Shown one piece after another: positions 62,383 through 64,000 of a DNA stretch of 64,000 nucleotides (positions within the stretch are counted from its first letter, which is position 1; each line of letters starts with the position of its first letter). The DNA lies in assembly GCA_030692565.1 (NCBI GenBank), contig JAUYAO010000041.1, positions 62,001-126,000 of the forward strand, written 5' to 3'. A program made the translations under genes and the position numbers. The notes under the pieces were generated by a model. It ran no database searches, had not been told where the DNA came from, and worked only from the letters and a program-made list of their open reading frames with translations. Source of the stretch: Nitrospira sp. (GTDB lineage: Bacteria; Nitrospirota; Nitrospiria; Nitrospirales; Nitrospiraceae).

Positions 62383-63693
62383 GTGATGCGGCATGCGTGC
62401 ATCCTTTCACGTTTCATACGTAATCGCGCTCGGTTAATTCTCGGTTTGGGCCTCATATATACGCTGAATCACCCGGCAGTATTCGATGTTGCTCTGGCTG
62501 CACAAGGCATTACGGAAGGTGAAACCGCCTCGATCGATGCGGTTCATATCGAAGGATTGATCCATACAAAACAGGAGACCATTCTCCGGCTGCTGCCCCG
62601 GCCCCTGCCGGCCGAATTCACCGGAACGGAAGTTGAGGAGTTTGAGCGGCGTGTGCGAAATCTAAGCCTCTTCGATCACGTGCAGGTGGCGCGAGACGGC
62701 CACTCTCTGACGGTTGCCGCTCAGGAAAAGATCACCCTGGCGCCGATCCTCAACTTCACCAGCGGCAGCAGTGTCAAGGATCTGAATGCGACCGTCGGTC
62801 TGGTCGAATACAATCTGTTCGGCACGGGCACGCAACTTGGCGGGCAGTTCAACTACAGCCAGCGCGGGCCGAACGTCGACCTATGGCTCTCACAACATGC
62901 CTTCGAGCCCAATCGATGGGCCAAAGAAATCAAGGGCTCGTACAACGTCAACGGCATCCGGTTTGCCGATTCGACGTCCACCTGGACGCGGAATCGGATC
63001 GGCACCGAATTGGAACTCAAAGGGCCGTACGACTATCGCACGCCGTTGCGGTATGAGGTGGTCCTGAAGGTGTACCGTGAGCTGGTCGAAGACATGAAAG
63101 GAGATCGCCGTCCGCCCGATGGGTATTACGTCGGGGTGATTCCTGAACTGACCTGGGATCAATACCACTGGCACGATCTGGTGCCCAGCGGGTATCGCAT
63201 TGCGCTGGAACTTCGACCGGGATTCTTGTTCGGCGCCAATCAGCAGCGGCATGAAGCCAAGGTGCGGTATCTCCACGGCATTCCCCTTGGATCAACCACC
63301 GTGCTGATGGTGAACAGCGTCGCGGAAGCGGTCAACAATAGCGGAAACCCGAATCACAGCCTCCTGATCGGCAGTATCACCGGCGTGCGTGGACTGTCCG
63401 ACAATCTCTACCGAAACCGAGCACAGGCCTATACCAATCTGGAGCTCCGGCACGCCGTTGCGGTGGCGTCGCGCTGGGCGGTGCAAGGCGTCCTGTTTTC
63501 CGACTTCGGCACATTTCAATCATTCACTGAAGAAGGGAGGCTCCAACACTGGCAGGGAACCGTGAGTGTGGGGACCGGAATACGCATCATCCCCACCTTC
63601 CTCTCCAATACCCTGTTACGAGTAGACATCGCCCAGCTGTTCTCGCCGAGTCACAATACGCTACTCCAGATCGGCATCACCCAGTATTTCTGA
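62383..63693 (+). CDS. Omp85/BamA-like outer membrane protein
   Basis: 436 residues. Signal peptide (LGLGLIYTLNHPAVFDVALAA), one POTRA-like domain (residues ~50-125: ASIDAVHIEGLIHTKQETIL, FERRVRNLSLFDHVQV), then a C-terminal beta-barrel. ITGVRGLSDNLYRNR recalls the VRGF/Y-type motif of the Omp85 superfamily, and the protein ends in an aromatic residue (QYF) as outer membrane barrels do. With one POTRA and no substrate genes nearby, it is more like a TamA/TpsB/surface-antigen relative than BamA itself. Confidence 0.82.
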   Translation: MMRHACILSRFIRNRARLILGLGLIYTLNHPAVFDVALAAQGITEGETASIDAVHIEGLIHTKQETILRLLPRPLPAEFTGTEVEEFERRVRNLSLFDHVQVARDGHSLTVAAQEKITLAPILNFTSGSSVKDLNATVGLVEYNLFGTGTQLGGQFNYSQRGPNVDLWLSQHAFEPNRWAKEIKGSYNVNGIRFADSTSTWTRNRIGTELELKGPYDYRTPLRYEVVLKVYRELVEDMKGDRRPPDGYYVGVIPELTWDQYHWHDLVPSGYRIALELRPGFLFGANQQRHEAKVRYLHGIPLGSTTVLMVNSVAEAVNNSGNPNHSLLIGSITGVRGLSDNLYRNRAQAYTNLELRHAVAVASRWAVQGVLFSDFGTFQSFTEEGRLQHWQGTVSVGTGIRIIPTFLSNTLLRVDIAQLFSPSHNTLLQIGITQYF

Positions 63694-63798
63694 CCAAGAC
63701 AGAGTCCCCATCGCCGGGATAGGCCAGTGCTCGCTGTTTCAAACCGCCGGTGGAATTGATAGAGTGCGGCGCACGTACCGAAGCGGAGCACAGAAACC

Positions 63799-64000
63799 AT
63801 GGACAGCGAAGAAACTCTTCCCGTCGTCGAACTGAGAGTCACACCCTGCTATAGCCAGGCCAACCCCTGGGTGATCCAGGCGATCTCAGGATTCTTATCG
63901 GCCTATTTTATGGAATACCCGGGCTTCCGGGTGCTGAGACACGCCGATGAAGCTTCATCGGGTATGCACGTGTGGACCTGTGAGATTCCCGCTTCGCTGA
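63799..64000 (+). CDS. Hypothetical protein, cut by the window end
   Basis: Only the first 67 codons are visible (start MDSEETLPVVELRVTPC). The segment QANPWVIQAISGFLSAYFMEY is moderately hydrophobic. Not recognised, and the frame remains open at the last base. Confidence 0.6.
   Translation, partial: MDSEETLPVVELRVTPCYSQANPWVIQAISGFLSAYFMEYPGFRVLRHADEASSGMHVWTCEIPASL

Noticed and set aside
1-64000. CRISPR array or cas genes
   Set aside because: No regularly spaced 23-40 bp direct repeats with unique spacers and no Cas protein were found; the REP copies are 0.7-1 kb apart.

Overview
The window reads as a chromosomal segment of a Nitrospira-like bacterium (Nitrospirota). This is inferred from overall gene content and order, high GC, Gram-negative envelope genes (Omp85 protein, several lipoproteins, periplasmic HtrA) and the style of the proteins; no database search was possible. 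No rRNA, tRNA or CRISPR array was recognised. Most of the window is densely packed housekeeping DNA with many ATGA or TAATG stop/start overlaps.

Layout: 1-11949 carries the 3' part of clpC, then tsaD-hflX-nth-yicC-gmk-rpoZ-coaBC-TPR protein and aroQ-efp-accB-accC. 11950-15068 is an accessory patch: a DUF433/DUF5615 toxin-antitoxin pair with a nonsense mutation, an SGNH hydrolase and an IS3 relic. 15069-40685 is again mostly core: thiE, bioD, an SDR, putA, a desaturase, mrp, a Rieske protein, lipA, a globin, pgm, a coiled-coil/RCK_C protein, htrA, a divergent EF-G-like GTPase, radC, rsmD-coaD-aminotransferase, fmdB, tsaC-purD and purH. 41004-52770 is the strongly accessory part. 52845-64000 returns to core genes (dnaE, accA) followed by envelope and redox genes, ending in a truncated ORF.

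The most unusual part is 41004-52845. Two lipoproteins built of putative-Ig (He_PIG) repeats are followed by a 7.7-kb array of small toxin-antitoxin-type gene pairs: BrnT/BrnA, DUF6883/DUF4926, DUF4258/YgiT-type zinc ribbon, a nuclease-like ORF with DUF2283, a lone BrnA, HigB/HigA and VapB/VapC, plus broken copies. The promoter and first ~20 codons of dnaE occur three times (45038, 50837, 52809), twice directly downstream of a He_PIG gene. Within the array, a ~23-bp sequence lies at each cassette boundary in the same orientation. The same sequence forms the terminal inverted repeats of a complete REP-associated tyrosine transposase (RAYT) element at 49295-50292. This suggests a REP/RAYT-punctuated cassette array that grew next to a duplicated dnaE head.

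A second theme is promoter geometry. For dnaE, higB, vapB, brnT, htrA, the ORF at 61953 and nearly thiE, a good -10 hexamer ends only 6-9 bases before the start codon and no ribosome-binding site is visible. Leaderless mRNAs may therefore be common in this organism. hflX also appears to begin at a non-canonical ATT codon.
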